This document shows, piece after piece, positions 62,001 through 64,000 of a stretch of DNA of 64,000 bases. Origin of the DNA: Todiramphus chloris collaris (Eukaryota > Chordata > Aves > Coraciiformes > Alcedinidae). The stretch is taken from assembly GCA_025345505.1 (NCBI GenBank), contig JANVCC010000018.1, positions 41,097,263-41,161,262 of the forward strand, read 5' to 3'. The translations under genes and the position numbers were made by a program. The notes beneath the pieces are model-generated. The model saw nothing but the letters and a program-made list of their open reading frames with translations. It was not told the DNA's origin and made no database searches. The first letter of the stretch is position 1. The number at the start of each line of letters is the position of its first letter.

Positions 62001-64000
62001 ACTTCCTTGGAGAAGCCTGCCAAGTGTGTACATACACACACAATGCAGCAAAAATACCCCAGAATCTTTTCCTGGCATGAGTTCTAACAGAAACAGTTTT
62101 ACTTGCAGATTCAGCTCTACAGAATCAATTTCTCTTGTGAAAACTAGGTGCAAATATTGGCTTTTGTGTGATGAGGGCTTATGTACTTCATTAAGATGCT
62201 GAGCACTGTCCCTGAGTGCCAAACACCTCCTGTGAGTGACTCTGTGTTCACAATCTCACAGGATTTAACACTACAGGCTTTACATTAACATTTGTCTCGA
62301 TCCTTAATCTGCTGAAATTACCTTCAAAAACTCATGTTGACCTGACTGAGAAAATGGCAAGGCTTGAATATAAAGAAGCAGAAGACTAGAGGGGCATAGC
62401 TGGTTAATTGAACACAGTTGAACACAGTCATATGAAATTTCAGGAAAGACATGTTTAGATTCATAGTCCAGAAATGGAACATAGTTTCTGTTTCACGTGT
62501 CCTGCACACTATAGGCCACAAAACACAGCACTCTCTAAGAAACTTGAGACCTACATTAAAATACCAAAAGCCAGAAACTATATTTTGCCACTTCAGAACT
62601 CTAGAGACTGAAGGTTTTATCTTACACTTTTGAAATAACACTAACTTGCGAAGACAATCGTGGAAAGTAGACTATGTCCTGCTTTGATTGATAAAGTTAC
62701 AGGAGGCAAGGGTAAGGAGAAAAATAGCCAAAAAGAACTAAAATAAAAGCTAAGCAACAGTGGTTAGAACATACAGGCAAAGCAACCATACAGCCACCTA
62801 ACGGATATTTAATATCCTAGGAAAATAGCTGTGACCAGAAAATATCCAAGATAAGAGCTGTGACCAGTTTAGTGGGTGATTGTGTAGGATTTTGTTTTAT
62901 GATCAAAATTACTGTAAAGAAAGGGAGATAAAAAGATAAGCTGTGTCACAGAGGGGCAAAAAATCCTTTCTGCTAGCTGAAAGGCACATTGGAAAGCCCT
63001 AGAACACTGGTATAGTATACTAAAAAAAAGAGTTCAATGTAATCAACAAGGAGAGATCAACTTTACTTACACTCTAAAGGTTACCAAAGAATGAGGTATC
63101 TAATAATAATATTTTAAAACCATATCATAAGCTTTAGTTTCTACTCTCAAAATAATGTTTTTAATGTGCAGCCTTTGAAGACATAAAATCTTAGTAATTC
63201 TCAATGAAGTTATGGAGGAAAGAAGTGATAATTTTGAACTAAATCTCACAGAAAAAATTAGCAGAATTAGAACAAAAGATATTGTTATATTTTTAAGACC
63301 TATATATCCTAAAGATATATCCTTAAGAAAAAAAAAAAAATTCTAACTCAAGAGAGCACCACTATATCTTTGGTAATAACCTAGAGAAAACAGAGAGAAT
63401 ATCTTTGCATGAAGTGACTGGCTTTAAAAGATACCGATTCATTTTAGGAACTATATAGACATATCAGCCAATATGCTGTCTATTATCCAAAAGAGTTTTC
63501 ACTTTTAGATACCTGAAATGAGAGTGTGTCTTGTAACAAATGAATAATCTGGAGATGAAGCATGAAGGTACTTGACAACCATCATGGCAAACCTAGTATT
63601 TGATGAGAAATTACAAAGCTTAGCATTGTTTAATGCTGAACTGAACTGAGTTAGAAGAGACTTAGTCAAGGTACTAAGAACTGAGAACTGAAAAGTCCCT
63701 CCTCATTATCCTGTGGCAGAGTAGCAGTGGCATAATGCATAATGATCCCATAACAAAGGGAGTCTTTCAGTGTAATTAAAACTCAGTAGAATGGAACACA
63801 ATTATAAGATTTCTTTTTTCTTTTTAAGTCAATGTGTGGTCAGCCAGGAAAATTCACTGTCACAGAAAATTACTCAGACACCATCTATGCCAAAAACTAG
63901 AAAAGACTATGATAATTTTTTAATCAATCATCTCTGTATATCCAATGTAGAGAGAAAAGAATCTGCACTGGACATTATACCACTAGGTGCACATTTATCT
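59035..64000. other. AT-rich unique DNA, no gene seen
   Basis: Short frames without domains only. An 11-C run is at 59214-59224 and a T run near 61522-61536. At 62827-62867 the 12-mer AGCTGTGACCAG occurs twice. A probable ancient transposon fragment at 59.28 kb is listed separately. Confidence 0.6.
59276..59335. mobile_element. Ancient palindromic DNA-transposon-like fragment
   Basis: AAAGCACATCCTCAAGTT followed by ATACTTAAGTGCTTTGCTTA resembles the core and one end of the same old non-autonomous transposon suggested at 22.3 kb (typical words TTAAGCA and AAGTGCTTTGCT). The match is diverged and made from memory. Confidence 0.4.

Noticed and set aside
1-64000. tRNA, rRNA or other structured RNA genes
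   Set aside because: I looked for the conserved A and B box words of tRNA genes and for rRNA-like GC-rich blocks on both strands and saw none. A covariance-model search would be needed to exclude small RNAs.

Overview
This is nuclear DNA of a bird. The evidence is a population of CR1 LINE retrotransposons, recognised by their octamer-like 3' end (ATTCTRTG in sense, CATAGAAT/CACAGAAT when reversed) and by reverse-transcriptase remnants, plus a solo LTR of the avian endogenous-retrovirus type beginning TGTGGTGGGT in its own sense. I cannot fix the species or order. The window is mostly AT-rich unique sequence with many short A/T runs. I find no convincing protein-coding exon, rRNA, tRNA or CRISPR array. 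It reads as a gene desert or the inside of a very long intron on a large chromosome, with one exception, a CpG island near 57.7-58.0 kb.

Layout. 1-2 kb: AT-rich unique DNA. 2.0-3.9 kb: a 1.9-kb CR1 on the minus strand with a nearly continuous but stopped reverse-transcriptase frame. 3.9-15.6 kb: unique DNA with A/C-rich low-complexity tracts, one sharply bounded GC-richer block (9.57-9.98 kb), and a 92-bp segment (8187-8278) that recurs inside the next CR1. 15.6-17.2 kb: a second minus-strand CR1, whose 3' UTR is interrupted by the 85-bp copy of that segment. 23.3-24.1 kb: a third minus-strand CR1 split by a 465-bp solo LTR with a clean 5-bp target-site duplication. 29.9-30.7 kb: a plus-strand CR1 3' part. 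37.6 kb: an uninterrupted run of 71 A. 43.4-43.55 kb: a compound pyrimidine microsatellite. 46.6-47.9 kb: a much older plus-strand CR1, apparently split by about 600 bp of unidentified DNA. 49.9, 52.0-52.7 and 58.9-59.0 kb: further CR1 pieces. 57.69-57.97 kb: the CpG island with Sp1-type GC boxes and a 14-bp tandem repeat, the only promoter-like element seen. 59-64 kb: AT-rich unique DNA.

There are no genes here that work together. The window's story is mobile-element history: at least two ages of CR1, a later LTR insertion into one copy followed by LTR-LTR recombination, and a small templated-looking insertion that copied local DNA into another. The CpG island and the 8187/15639 duplication are the points most worth following up. 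I did not see a clear new biological system. Alignments to CR1 and LTR families were made from memory by eye, so subfamily names are not given.
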